This document shows positions 1 through 9,975 of a stretch of 64,000 nt of DNA, piece after piece. Origin of the DNA: Pseudophaeomoniella oleicola. Lineage: Eukaryota; Ascomycota; Eurotiomycetes; Phaeomoniellales; Phaeomoniellaceae. The stretch lies in assembly GCA_003868215.1 (NCBI GenBank), contig QWDQ01000024.1, positions 277,664 to 341,663 on the forward strand, written 5' to 3'. The translations under genes were made by a program, and so were the position numbers. The notes under the pieces are model-generated. The model had not been told where the DNA came from. It saw only the letters and a list, made by a program, of their open reading frames with translations, and did no database searches. Every line of letters begins with the position of its first letter. The stretch's first letter is position 1.

Positions 1-31
1 CGTTGAAGAGTGCTTTGCATCTCATAGCGTG

Positions 32-1320
32 ATGGCGTCCGAAGGGGTGAATATGCAGTCCATAACCGACGCCAACGCACAAGTTGATCAAGTATCTGGC
101 ACAGATAGCGATTCGTGCTATGAGCTTATGACAATTCAACCTCTGGTCCCTGGAGTGGCTTTGACACTGCAGCAAGCAATCGTGCGTATACGCAAGCCAT
201 ACAATGAGATAGCTGCAGCATACATCAACAAAGAACTCAAGCCACCTCTCATCTCATTCCCTCAAGGCCATCCACTGGGACCACCTGTGAGCGAATGGAG
301 ATTCGATCCGCAAACAGAACGTCTCATCGCCGAGGCCGAGGCCAAATACCTCGACCAACGCCCTGTTCCAGCTGAGGACCTTGAACTCTTCTGTGTCTGT
401 AGGAGCACCGACGATGAGCGACTGATCGGGTGCTCAAACGGTCCGCTTTGTCCGATTGGTTATTATCATGTTGAGTGTATTGACTGGACTGAGAGTTTAT
501 TGAAGTATGGTAAGTGAATCAACTCTTCCGCTGTCGGGGAGATATCTTCTTCATTGCGGGATGAGCCCAAGTCTCATGGTGCTGAAAGGGCTAACCTGAA
601 TATGTAGGTGACTGGTTCTGCGCTCGCTGTGTCAAGGGTAAGATTGGCAAAGCTGCTCTCCATACAAACGACGAAGAGACAGCAGCCATTCATGACGGAA
701 GCGCTGCTGCACTCGAGCCAATGCATATCGGAGTCGGATCAGTCCCAAGGGATGAATACTTCTCTGATTCATCGTTCATTTACGACAACAGCTCTGTTTC
801 AAGTGGCAGTATTTCACACCCTTCTCCTCAGGCCTCTCCACATGATCTCGATAACGGTTCAACAATCGATCGGAATGAACCTGATGATAGGGTCAAAGGA
901 GCGACTCTCTTGGCCAACACTAAGGAATCCGACTTGAAACACACAGTTCTGGACCCGGTTCTCGACGCGGATGTGCAGTTTCGCAATGCCGACCGTCGTA
1001 TAGAAGCCCCTTTCCAAGGTCTTTACAGAACTTCTCTATCGGCATCTCCAGACGAGCGTGAGAATATGTCTCAATTTGAGTATCTTGAAGGTGTATCATC
1101 TGAGAATGAGTCTTCTGGAGATGAGACTATTGAGCGTGAGACTGTTGAAGAGGATGCTTGCGAACTTGAATCTCTCGAAGATGAGAACCTCGAAGGCGAG
1201 AATGTCGAAAACGAAGATCAGGAATCCAGTTCACTGTATCGCAGTGCTACATGGGAGATTCGAAATGCTTACATGATAAAGAACTTTCCGGCGAACAGGA
1301 GACCTGGGTACTTAGGATAA
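32..1320 (+). CDS. PHD-finger protein (possibly 5'-partial)
   Basis: Join 32..509, 608..1320, about 396 residues from the first in-window ATG. A single zinc finger of C4HC3 PHD type straddles the intron: CVCR, then a GCSNGPLC segment, YYHVEC and, after splicing, DWFCARC. The layout is closest to PHD fingers of ING/Yng-type chromatin readers, which bind histone H3 tails, so a nuclear chromatin role is inferred. No ING coiled-coil domain is recognisable upstream. After the finger the protein is low-complexity and Ser-rich, then has an acidic run of repeated Glu-rich blocks at about 1078-1230. The intron is GT-AG (gtaagt...tag) and joins in phase. The frame is open from the left edge (VEECFASHSV before the ATG), so the true start may lie outside the window. 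The finger is clear; the specific family is not assigned. Confidence 0.8.
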
Positions 1321-2691
1321 ATGGAAACAGCGATAACATCATTCGTCACAACTCGAGCGATATCTGGGGAGGAATCCTCATCTCGTCCAAGTGACAAAAC
1401 CTTGTCGACACAGATTACATGGTCCATGACAGATTGGCCAGGGAAGAAGGGGTAGTGCAAGTAGATCGGTTGCAGGATGGAACCAACTAATAAGGGTTTC
1501 CGCTCGATGGGACGGCGAAGTCAGATATGTAGAACTCGGGCCGAAGCACTGGCAGACGGGGCTTTGCAAGGGCACTCAGCGCAAGGTTGTAACCGTACCT
1601 AGTTTGCCTACATAGATCCAATACTACTCACGCTCTATGCCAGTAAGCTCTGGGCTTTTGCATGGCTCATCCCGTGCGTGATTCAGGGCAAGCGCACAGC
1701 CTAGGTTTCGAACTGGACAGAAATAACATGGTCGAGGTGCCGCTGAGCATATTGATTGTGTGAAGTAGATACCTACAGTAGATACTAAGGGGAAGCGCTA
1801 GCTGGTTCCCCGGCAGCCGACCAACCCTGTTAGCTGTGAATCGCGAGTCATGGTAGCCGTTACTGCATCAAGGGATGATGTTGGTGGCTAGAATAGCCAT
1901 GATATAAAGGACGAGCGTCGGATAGCGATACCATCTGCCTGCTGGCAGTGGAGTTGAACTGTCATTGCCAACCTCTTCCACAGGGGTGGATGCAAGGGAT
2001 GAAGAGACGAGTGAATCGTTCAGTTTTTTCCTTAATTACACCTGAGAACTTTCCATTTCAGGATTAGACTCTCTGGATGATCTCGCCACTTGATTTCTTT
2101 CCTCTTCTTTTTCCTCGGCTTGATTTGACAGACCAGATCAGACCAGATCATGAAGCAGCCAATGTGTCGTTGGAGGGTACATTGTTCGTGTTGTTATTAC
2201 CGGCAGTGAATGCATGACTTTGTAGGTTTTACCTTTAAAAGGCTGAGGCTATTCGAAATGATCATCGCAGCTTGACCACCTTTCAGTCACATGTGTGGCT
2301 GTTGTTCGACTTCCTCGTGGCTCTCTGGAATGTACGACGTTGCACGCAAAGGTACCTAGACAATGCAATTGTCGACTTTCATTCCAATGGATGCCAGTGC
2401 AACTCTTATCGACTTCTCTCTATCTCAATGAACTGTGGGCATTACTATGTACAAGCGTTGTCGATCATACTGATCCAGCTGTGTATCACATTTGGTTTGG
2501 CTCCACCTCAGACTTGACTCGCAGACTCATGAATCAAGGGAGAGAGCCTGGATCCTTAGATCTCGGTTTATGTCGTAGTGTATCTCTCCCTACCTACACA
2601 ATGTCCCTGCTTTGGTTTTGTTTCAAAATGCGCGCATACCCCATGGATGGAAACTCTCATTTTTTGTTAACCTCACCATACAACTAACATA
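1321..2691. other. intergenic, no supported gene
   Basis: About 1.4 kb of normal-composition DNA. Short open frames at 2272-2687 lack ATG starts, splice structure or recognisable motifs. A direct repeat of agaccagatc occurs near 2132-2150. Positions 1484-1500 carry a 17-base word that recurs at 6130-6146. Confidence 0.6.
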
Positions 2692-3783
2692 ATGCCGGCC
2701 TCTATACGATCCTGGCGGTCGTGGCACTCATGGCGAAGCAGCTCATCGTCTTCAAACCTCTCATTCGGATCTTCTCGATCTTCCCAGGACTTCTGCCATT
2801 ATCAACCTCATGAGTCCGTACAAGTCATGTCAGATTTGCATCTGCAGATAGGCATGATGTACGGACTGTTCGATGTGCCTGTTCGGGCACCTTACCTGCT
2901 CCTCGCTGGAAATATTGGACGACTACAAGATTACGACCAGTACTGCATGTTTCTCCAGCAGTGTTGTGCAAAGTATGCACGAGTCTTCCTTGTACTCGGT
3001 CAGCAGGAGTTCTTTGGCGTTACGAGAGAGGAGGGTCTCGAGCTCGTTCAGCAGCTTGCATATGAGCCGGTACTTAGCCAGAAGCTCACCATCCTTGACC
3101 AGACAAGATTCGATATCAATGACCGTATCACAATCCTCGGATGTACACTTCAGCCACGCCTATCGGTCGAGGTAGCACGCCAGATCCGAGAGAAAGATCC
3201 TAAAGTCAGACATTTTGCAACACATGTCATTGAAGCCCAGAACTGTGAGCACGAGCAGGACGTGTCCTGGCTTCAGCACCAACTGAGATGCCTCAACCAT
3301 GAAGGTACGAACCGTATGGTTATTGTTGCTACCCATCATGCACCATCTTTCAGCCCATCCACGAGGATGGACAAAAAGTCATCGATCTGGAGCCCCGAAT
3401 TTTGCAGCAGATTCCTCCTCGGAGAAGCCGAGGACTGGGATGGTCTTGATCGTGTTGGTTTCTGGGTCTTTGGACACACACATTGGAACGTCCATAAGAG
3501 GGTCGGTGAATTCTTGGATGTTGTCAGCAATCAGCGAGGCCACGTCTTGCATGGTGCCAAACAGCAGAAATTGCCTTCAAGCCGAGATAGTCATACACGG
3601 CATATGCCGAAGCGCAGCTTCTCCGTAAGGCGAAAAGAAGCGCCCGGGTTGACCTCGTCTCTACGCTCGGCAGCGGCATCGATGGATTTCTCTTTCAACG
3701 TAGAGAAAGTCCTTGACCTATCTGATGCAGTCCAACGATTGGATAAGGCTCTGAGGTCGCGCGGCCCCCGCTGCGTGTACTAG
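2692..3783 (+). CDS. calcineurin-like metallophosphoesterase family protein, altered active site
   Basis: Single exon, 363 residues. The fold is that of the fungal calcineurin-like (Metallophos) family: SDLHL at 47-51 (D48, H50), LLLAGNIGR around 74, LVLGQQEFFG around 104, a central H-x6-DVSWL segment, THHAPS at 214-219, FGHTHWN at 260-266 and VVSNQRG. In active members the second motif is GD and the third GNHE; here they read G-N74 and G-Q104-Q105-E. The bridging metal Asp and the catalytic Asn-His pair are therefore replaced, while D48, H50, H215 and the GHTH histidines remain. The C-terminal 90 residues are basic and low-complexity. It may be a pseudoenzyme or a strongly modified hydrolase; the substrate is unknown. 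The fold is confident, activity is doubtful. Confidence 0.85.
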   Translation: MPASIRSWRSWHSWRSSSSSSNLSFGSSRSSQDFCHYQPHESVQVMSDLHLQIGMMYGLFDVPVRAPYLLLAGNIGRLQDYDQYCMFLQQCCAKYARVFLVLGQQEFFGVTREEGLELVQQLAYEPVLSQKLTILDQTRFDINDRITILGCTLQPRLSVEVARQIREKDPKVRHFATHVIEAQNCEHEQDVSWLQHQLRCLNHEGTNRMVIVATHHAPSFSPSTRMDKKSSIWSPEFCSRFLLGEAEDWDGLDRVGFWVFGHTHWNVHKRVGEFLDVVSNQRGHVLHGAKQQKLPSSRDSHTRHMPKRSFSVRRKEAPGLTSSLRSAAASMDFSFNVEKVLDLSDAVQRLDKALRSRGPRCVY

Positions 3784-4766
3784 GACAATCCCGAACGGGT
3801 TAATGAGGATGATCACGAGTAACGACGACATGGGCACTGGGCACTGGGCACAATGGGAAACATTATACGCATAGCGATCGGGTGTTGGGAGCCGGAATCT
3901 CTATACTCTTGATTTTGTCTATAAAAGCTTAGAATGATTCAGGTAGTCACAGGCTGATATTATACATAGATGAATGGATGACGATACCCCCGAATATAAA
4001 CATGCAGTATATTCGATTCCTGCAAACGCAAACGAGATTCCGTTGACCCCCAAAAGGGAACTCCCTAGGTGAATTGACCGGGTCCAATATCGTCGTCCAT
4101 CTCCGGGGTTGTCTTTCAACCGTGCCTGTTGGCTTGTCGCATCCACGTAGAGGCTCTTCCGTGGCCACATGCCGCAAGTACCGGAACGGAACCGGATCTA
4201 TTCTAGGATGAATTGGGTAGGTATCTACCGAGGGTGCATACGTAGTACTACGGTACTTTGAATTAGTAAAGTGCCGGCAGCAACGGAGAGGAGAGGAGAG
4301 GAGATGATGATGATGTCAAGATCAGGCGCTCTGCTTCTTCCATCATCAATGTCTCAACGGTCATAAACTTCCGAGCTGATGGTCGTGGCAAATACGAACA
4401 GATCAACAGCAGGAAAAAGTATCATGATTAATTAGATTGTGATAGACAAGTTCGATTGTTTCAGGTCAAAAAGACTCCTTTTGATGTTTTCGGTGTTCAG
4501 GATTGCCTGTTCGGGTTAGATGGTCGCCTCATGTACTATTTTCAGCACCGCCAAGTCTGACCGCGTTATACGAGATGAAAAGTTCTTTGAATGATCTGCA
4601 TATCACAAGATGAAGGAATGAGTGACTAGTCCTGAATGGCGAGCTGGTGATGACTGCTTCAATAACGTACCGTCCGTTTGAAAGTTCAGTGAGAGGGGAC
4701 CAATTACTACTGCAGCCCGACTTCAGCCATACTTCTGCCAATGCGCAGCCATCATAGCGAAAGAAT

Positions 4767-4780
4767 GTACTACGTAGTAC
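4767..4780. repeat. perfect palindrome GTACTACGTAGTAC
   Basis: 14-bp perfect inverted repeat and a member of the TACTACGTAGTA family found between genes along the window. Confidence 0.8.
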
Positions 4781-5109
4781 TGTGAGTAGCGGCTCCCTCT
4801 CTCACGTTACGGTAAGTAGGAGAAACTTTCTTGGCTTCATGGTGTCGGTCTCAGGCTAGACTTCACGATACCTTCATATGTTCTAGCCACACGCTCTTTT
4901 GGATCAATGAAATGGACATGATCTCATCGTGCTTGGCTTTGATCGTCCTTCAGCTCTGGGCAGGCGGAGTAATTGCCATCGAACGTCCTCGTATTCCTGC
5001 CGTTGCTCGGTGAAACTGTGAGCACGAGCACAGTGAGCACTATGAGCGTGCTTGCCTTGCAGCCGAACAGTATGGTTCCTTACACTTCTCACACTTCTCT
5101 GCAAGAAGG

Positions 5110-5117
5110 TATAAATA
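5110..5117 (+). promoter_or_regulatory. TATA box of the phiA-like gene
   Basis: TATAAATA lies 169 bases before the ATG at 5279, with a C/T- and A/C-rich leader between. Spacing and sequence fit a fungal core promoter with a leader of roughly 130 nt. This is inferred from sequence only. Confidence 0.6.
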
Positions 5118-5278
5118 CCTCCGTCCTCCTCGTCCTTCGATCATTGCATCCTCTCATCAATCACACACTACTCACTCACAGGCTCAATACCAAAGTCACG
5201 ATCCATTAAACCAATTCTCGATTCAAGTTCATAACCAAGCAACAACATCAGATCAGTCAGGAGATCACATCTACCAAA

Positions 5279-5968
5279 ATGCAATTCACTGCTGCTATCC
5301 TCGCTGTATTGCCGTTGTTGGCAACCGCTGCCCCTGTTACAGGCACTACCCCGACTGCACCCTCTGGCACAAGTGGTGCCTATTCGACGGCAACAGCATC
5401 TAGTACCCCATACACCGTCATGGCCCTTCGAAGTGCCTCTCCGATTCATTTCCTGCAAATGAACGCTGCCAATCTCACATTCTGGCTCGGAGGTGCAACT
5501 AGCAGCTACTGTCCCTCCGAAGTAGTAGAGCAGTGCCCCCCAGGGAACACCACAGTCTTTGATGCGCCGAACGGTTTGGTGAGTGAACCCACAAATCTTG
5601 GACGGCCTGCGTGTGTGCTAACATCTCGATAGAGCAATGAAGTCCCAGGAGGCCAGACCATCTTCGTCGCTCCATCAGGCGCCATCGGCTACACTCAAGC
5701 TCACAGCGCTGCTGTCCCCACTGGCTCCGTCACCCAGCCATTCGAGTTCACCCCAGAGACGGGTGCCGCATTCTCGGGCACGATTAGCACCAGCGCATTC
5801 GGAGCCACAGGATTGATGGCCTGCCCAACAGCAAACAATAACTGGCAAGTGTTCGCTGCCATCAACAATGCTACCGTCCCTACCGGTAACGCTGCCGATT
5901 GTTTGGGCTTCGATGCAGTCACTGTCCCGTGGACTGGGCCTACCCCAGAGGCTTGGCAATACACCTAG
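5279..5968 (+). CDS. phiA: phiA-like secreted cell wall protein
   Basis: Join 5279..5578, 5633..5968, 211 residues. An N-terminal signal peptide (MQFTAAILAVLPLLATAAP) is followed by a Ser/Thr/Gly linker. The conserved body has SASPIHFLQMNAAN, FWLGGATSSYCP, VPGGQTIFV and GAIGYTQAHSA, the pattern of the Aspergillus phiA / IgE-binding wall protein family, whose founding member is needed for phialide development and conidiation. Two Cys residues in SYCP and EQCPPG and later Cys could pair. The 54-nt intron (gtgagt, gctaac, atag) is in phase 0. A strong TATA box upstream fits a highly expressed secreted protein. It is slightly longer than typical family members because of the linker. Confidence 0.88.
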
Positions 5969-7676
5969 AGATCCTTTCGCCAGACCAGTGGCATGGGTAG
6001 GATGTCCTCAGCTGATGGAGGGATCGTCGTATTGACGATGGAGAAGCGATAATGCATATTGGCGCAGTTACAGGTCTATCTTCCACTTGCATTTTGGCGG
6101 AGCATGGGTACAAAAGTCAGGAGATCGATCAACTAATAAGGGTTTCACGTTATCCTGAGCATGTGTTTTGTGTATGACAGAGATTGTGCGGACAGGTCGG
6201 TTCAAGATATTGAATCTATTACTTCTTTCCGTTTAACATCGAGGCTTTTAGCGTGAAACATTTGTAGACTGTTAACCGGGGCCAGCTAAGGCGGAAGTAT
6301 CACTATGATACAGTATCTATGGTATACGGCAATCTGGAAGGATGAAATGTCCGTTTCATCACTATGATGTTTTGAAACGCACTGAAAAGTGAGAGAAAAC
6401 ATGCACAGGCATATGTTATTACTTAGTACTCTCCAGGCCGACGAAACTATGCAGACTTTGGGCAACAAAGAACCCATGGAGAAGATAGAACAGGACCACG
6501 GCCCACTGATATCATTCCAGGACACGAACTATCACTGACGTCTACTAGGTACGTAGTAGAGAAGAGCGACACCGGCGATCAAGGGAGCAGCTAAATGGCC
6601 TGTGTTCGGGCTCAACACCGAGCCAAGTTGCTACGGTACCTACGCATTTCTCCAAAGTGGAGCGGGAGATGTCGGAGAACGGAGAACAGGAGCAAAGGAC
6701 ATTAAGGAAGCACCAGGAAAAGCCGGCCAGATCCGAAGCCTCGGTTGATGACACCGTGATTATCTTGATGGTAGTGGGTGGGTTTTCACAGGAAGTGATA
6801 AGAAAAGAAAGCTGATTTGATAATCGTCATTGAGTAATCAGTTGGATTTGGTTCATCTCTCTTTCTGACTGAGAATTGAGGACTACCTGGGTACCTTCAT
6901 GTGAGAAAAATCGAGATATAATATAATTACTGTAGGTATTCTGTAATTACGTGCATGGTTGTATCTACCAGATAGGTAAGGTGTGGGTGGCAGATGACGG
7001 TATTTGTTTGGGAAATTCACACACAGTACAGAGTAATATGGAGATACCTCAATCTACCCCACGTATTGCATTACTGCGTAGTAGTATAAGACAACATGCT
7101 ATTGGGTGTTATTCTACGGGGAAACCTGGGCATTCAATAAACTGCCGTACTTATGTATTATGATAACGAAACATGGGATTTACCCTTGAACTGTGCTCTG
7201 TACTCATCACCGACCTTTGCCCTTCTTATCTCCCCTCGTCCCCCTCCTCTGAGCCGACAGAGCCAGAAAAAAGTGGACAAGGACGGATCGAAGGTTTCGG
7301 CAACAAGGAGCTTCTTACTCGATACTTTCTTCAGAGCCAAACAGAAAGACTTTGGATGATGTGCCGATAGCATGTGGGAAGCAGAGGAAGCACAAGATTA
7401 AGTACTAATTAGTAGTTCTCTCAAAAAAAAACCAATGCTTTCCCATTCTTTGGCAGATGAATATAACGAGTGCCGCGGCTACTGCTTGTCTCATCGCTCG
7501 ATCAGGCGGAAAGGATACAAAGTCTTTGGAGCTTCTCTGACGTAGTTTAGTTCCCTACTGCAATCGATCTATATTATCTCTCCTCCTCGTTTCTCTTCTC
7601 CACGCTTCCCTTTACCCCAGATTTCACAATTTCACACCTATCCGTGACTGACCTCTCTCAACACACTGGTCCAACC
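5969..7676. other. intergenic, no supported gene
   Basis: About 1.7 kb. Short frames on both strands have no family motifs. Positions 6130-6146 share a 17-base word with 1484-1500. An imperfect palindrome around TACGTA lies at about 6542-6560. The last 100 bases are C/T-rich, as expected for the malate synthase promoter and leader. Confidence 0.55.
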
Positions 7677-9397
7677 ATGGCACAAATCGACGCGATCCTC
7701 AAGGATGTCACCATCCTCGGCGACGTCAGTGAATCTGCACAGAAGATCCTGAACAAGGAAGCAACCGCTTTCCTCGCCCTCCTACATCGCTCATTCAACG
7801 GCACCAGGAAAGCGTTGCTCCAACGGAGGGCTATTCGGCAGGCGGAGCTTGATAAAGGCGTCCTGCCAGACTTTCTGCCGGAAACGAAGCACATCCGCGA
7901 GAATGATACGTGGAAAGGCGCACCACCGGCCCCAGGTCTCATTGACCGCAGAGTGGAGATCACCGGTCCGACAGACCGCAAGATGGTGGTAAATGCGTTA
8001 AATTCGAATGTGTGGACATACATGGCCGATTTCGAAGGTAAGTTAGCTACATCCGAAGTGGGGTGTCACTGACACGAAGGCAAAGATTCAAGCGCTCCGA
8101 CCTGGGACAACATGATCAATGGGCAGGTCAACCTCTACGATGCGATCCGCAAGCAAGTCGATTTTAAGCAAGGCGAAAAAGAATATAAGCTACGAACAGA
8201 CCGTGTCTTACCGACCTTAATCGCTCGTGCTCGAGGTTGGCATCTGGAGGAGAAGCATTTCACGGTTGACGGCGAGCCAATCTCGGCTAGTCTGTTCGAC
8301 TTTGGGTTATATTTCTTCCACAATGCCTTTGAGCTCGTCAAGAGGGGCACCGGACCGTACTTTTACCTGCCAAAGATGGAGTCACACCTTGAAGCTCGCC
8401 TCTGGAACGATGTTTTCAATCTAGCGCAAGACTATATCGGTATGCCGAGAGGTACAATAAGAGGCACTGTTTTAATTGAGACCATCACCGCGGCTTTTGA
8501 AATGGACGAGATCATCTATGAACTTCGTGACCACAGCTCAGGTCTGAACTGTGGAAGATGGGACTACATCTTTTCCGTCATTAAAAAGTTCCGCAACAAC
8601 CCTGACTTTGTCCTTCCAGACCGATCAGCGGTGACCATGACGGTGCCCTTCATGGATGCTTATGTGCGCCTCCTGATCAAGACCTGTCACCGCAGAGGCG
8701 TCCATGCCATGGGTGGTATGGCTGCCCAGATTCCTATCAAGGACAACAAGGAGGCCAATGATACTGCGATGAACAACGTCAGACAGGACAAGCTCCGAGA
8801 GGCGCGTGCCGGTCATGATGGTACATGGGTCGCCCATCCGGCCCTTGCTGCAATTGCCTCGGACGTTTTCAATACCAACATGCCTACCCCCAACCAACTA
8901 TTCAATCGTCGTGAGGATGTCAATGTCACTGCGAAGGACTTGCTGAACATGAATATGCCTGGGACTATCACCGAGGAAGGTATCCGTAAGAATCTCAACA
9001 TTGGTCTCGGCTACATGGAAGGTTGGCTTCGGGGCGTCGGCTGTGTGCCGATCAACTATCTTATGGAAGATGCCGCGACTGCCGAGGTGTCTCGGAGTCA
9101 GTTATGGCAGTGGTGCAAGCACGGAGTGAAGACATCAGAAGGCAAGACGGTTGACAAGGCATACGCGCTCAAATTGTTGAAGGAGCAGACGGATGAATTG
9201 GCCAGCAAAGCTCCTAAGGGCAACAAGTATCACTTGGCTGCGCAATACTTTGCTGGTCAAGTGACAGGAGAAGACTATTCTGACTTCCTGACCTCGTACG
9301 TATCGACACACCCCCATCGCTTGATTCGAAGGCTAACTCTGTAATTAGGCTATTGTATAACGAGATCACGTCTGTTGGGTCTGCAGCGAAGTTGTGA
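7677..9397 (+). CDS. acuE: malate synthase, glyoxysomal
   Basis: Join 7677..8037, 8086..9295, 9349..9397, 539 residues, the normal fungal length. It condenses acetyl-CoA and glyoxylate to malate in the glyoxylate cycle. Family signatures are YMADFEDSSAPTW (restored only by splicing), [23 protein letters not shown] and [10 protein letters not shown]. The start has good context (ccaaccATGG). The last intron hides the true C-terminus, [15 protein letters not shown]; the terminal AKL is a type 1 peroxisomal targeting signal. Intron 1 has two in-frame acceptors six bases apart (exon starts 8080 or 8086); the second gives the conserved DFED. Needed for growth on acetate and fatty acids; no regulatory site was firmly recognised. 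Confidence 0.96.
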
Positions 9398-9974
9398 AAA
9401 GTCAGTTGAAAAGGAATTTGCTAGCAGCAGGAACAAAGTATATCTAGGTATCTGTACCGTTTGCTAGGTGGTTGGCCACAATATGTGCATATCACAGTAG
9501 TTTGTGACCTTTTGGTTATTCTAAATATGACACTTTTGACGACTGCTGCGTACATATCTTTTCCCGAGTATATCCCTTAGTCTCGGCAGACTATACTCTC
9601 AAGAGCATCTAGAGAATGGACGCATTTCTGGCTGAATATCGTCAATGAGATGTATTTCATAGTCTACAGTCACCATTGAATGCTCACTGTCAGCAATCGC
9701 CTGTAAAGGTGCCCAATTCAACGTATGTTCAGGTAAATTAAGGTTCCCCGGGGGTTGACGCCCAGTTTTGCGGGTAAAAGCACGACTGCATACTACGTAG
9801 CCGCTATTCCGCGTCGATTCTCTGATTGGTTTGATCTAAGGGCACATCTTGCAACATCAAGTATTTCCATTGTACTTTGGGATTTCTTCAAGATCCAACT
9901 TCAATTCTCGTGTTTTTAATTCTCATTTCGATGCAGGAGCTGCTTTGTCTCTGGAGCGACTTCTCCGTTTTATA
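9398..9974. other. intergenic and beta-glucosidase leader
   Basis: No independent gene apart from the small upstream frame at 9931-9975. CTACGTAG at 9793-9800 is a short form of the window's recurrent palindrome. Confidence 0.55.
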
Positions 9975-9975
9975 A
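9931..9975 (+). promoter_or_regulatory. 14-codon upstream ORF overlapping the main start (TAATG)
   Basis: ATG at 9931 opens a 14-codon frame (MQELLCLWSDFSVL) whose TAA at 9973-9975 shares its last A with the beta-glucosidase ATG at 9975. If transcription starts upstream, this arrangement could limit or couple translation by reinitiation. The transcript start is not known. Confidence 0.5.

Larger units (their letters stand above)
3784..5278. other. intergenic with simple repeats and phiA-like promoter
   Basis: No supported gene. It holds a GGGCACT direct repeat (about 3833-3850), a gagga/gat microsatellite (about 4288-4315), a palindrome CGTAGTACTACG (4241-4252) and a 14-bp palindrome at 4767-4780. 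The right end is the promoter of the next gene. Confidence 0.6.

Noticed and set aside
2295-2687. 130-codon frame before the phosphoesterase
   Set aside because: Begins at a GTG rather than ATG, has no recognisable domain, and probably overlaps the next gene's leader.
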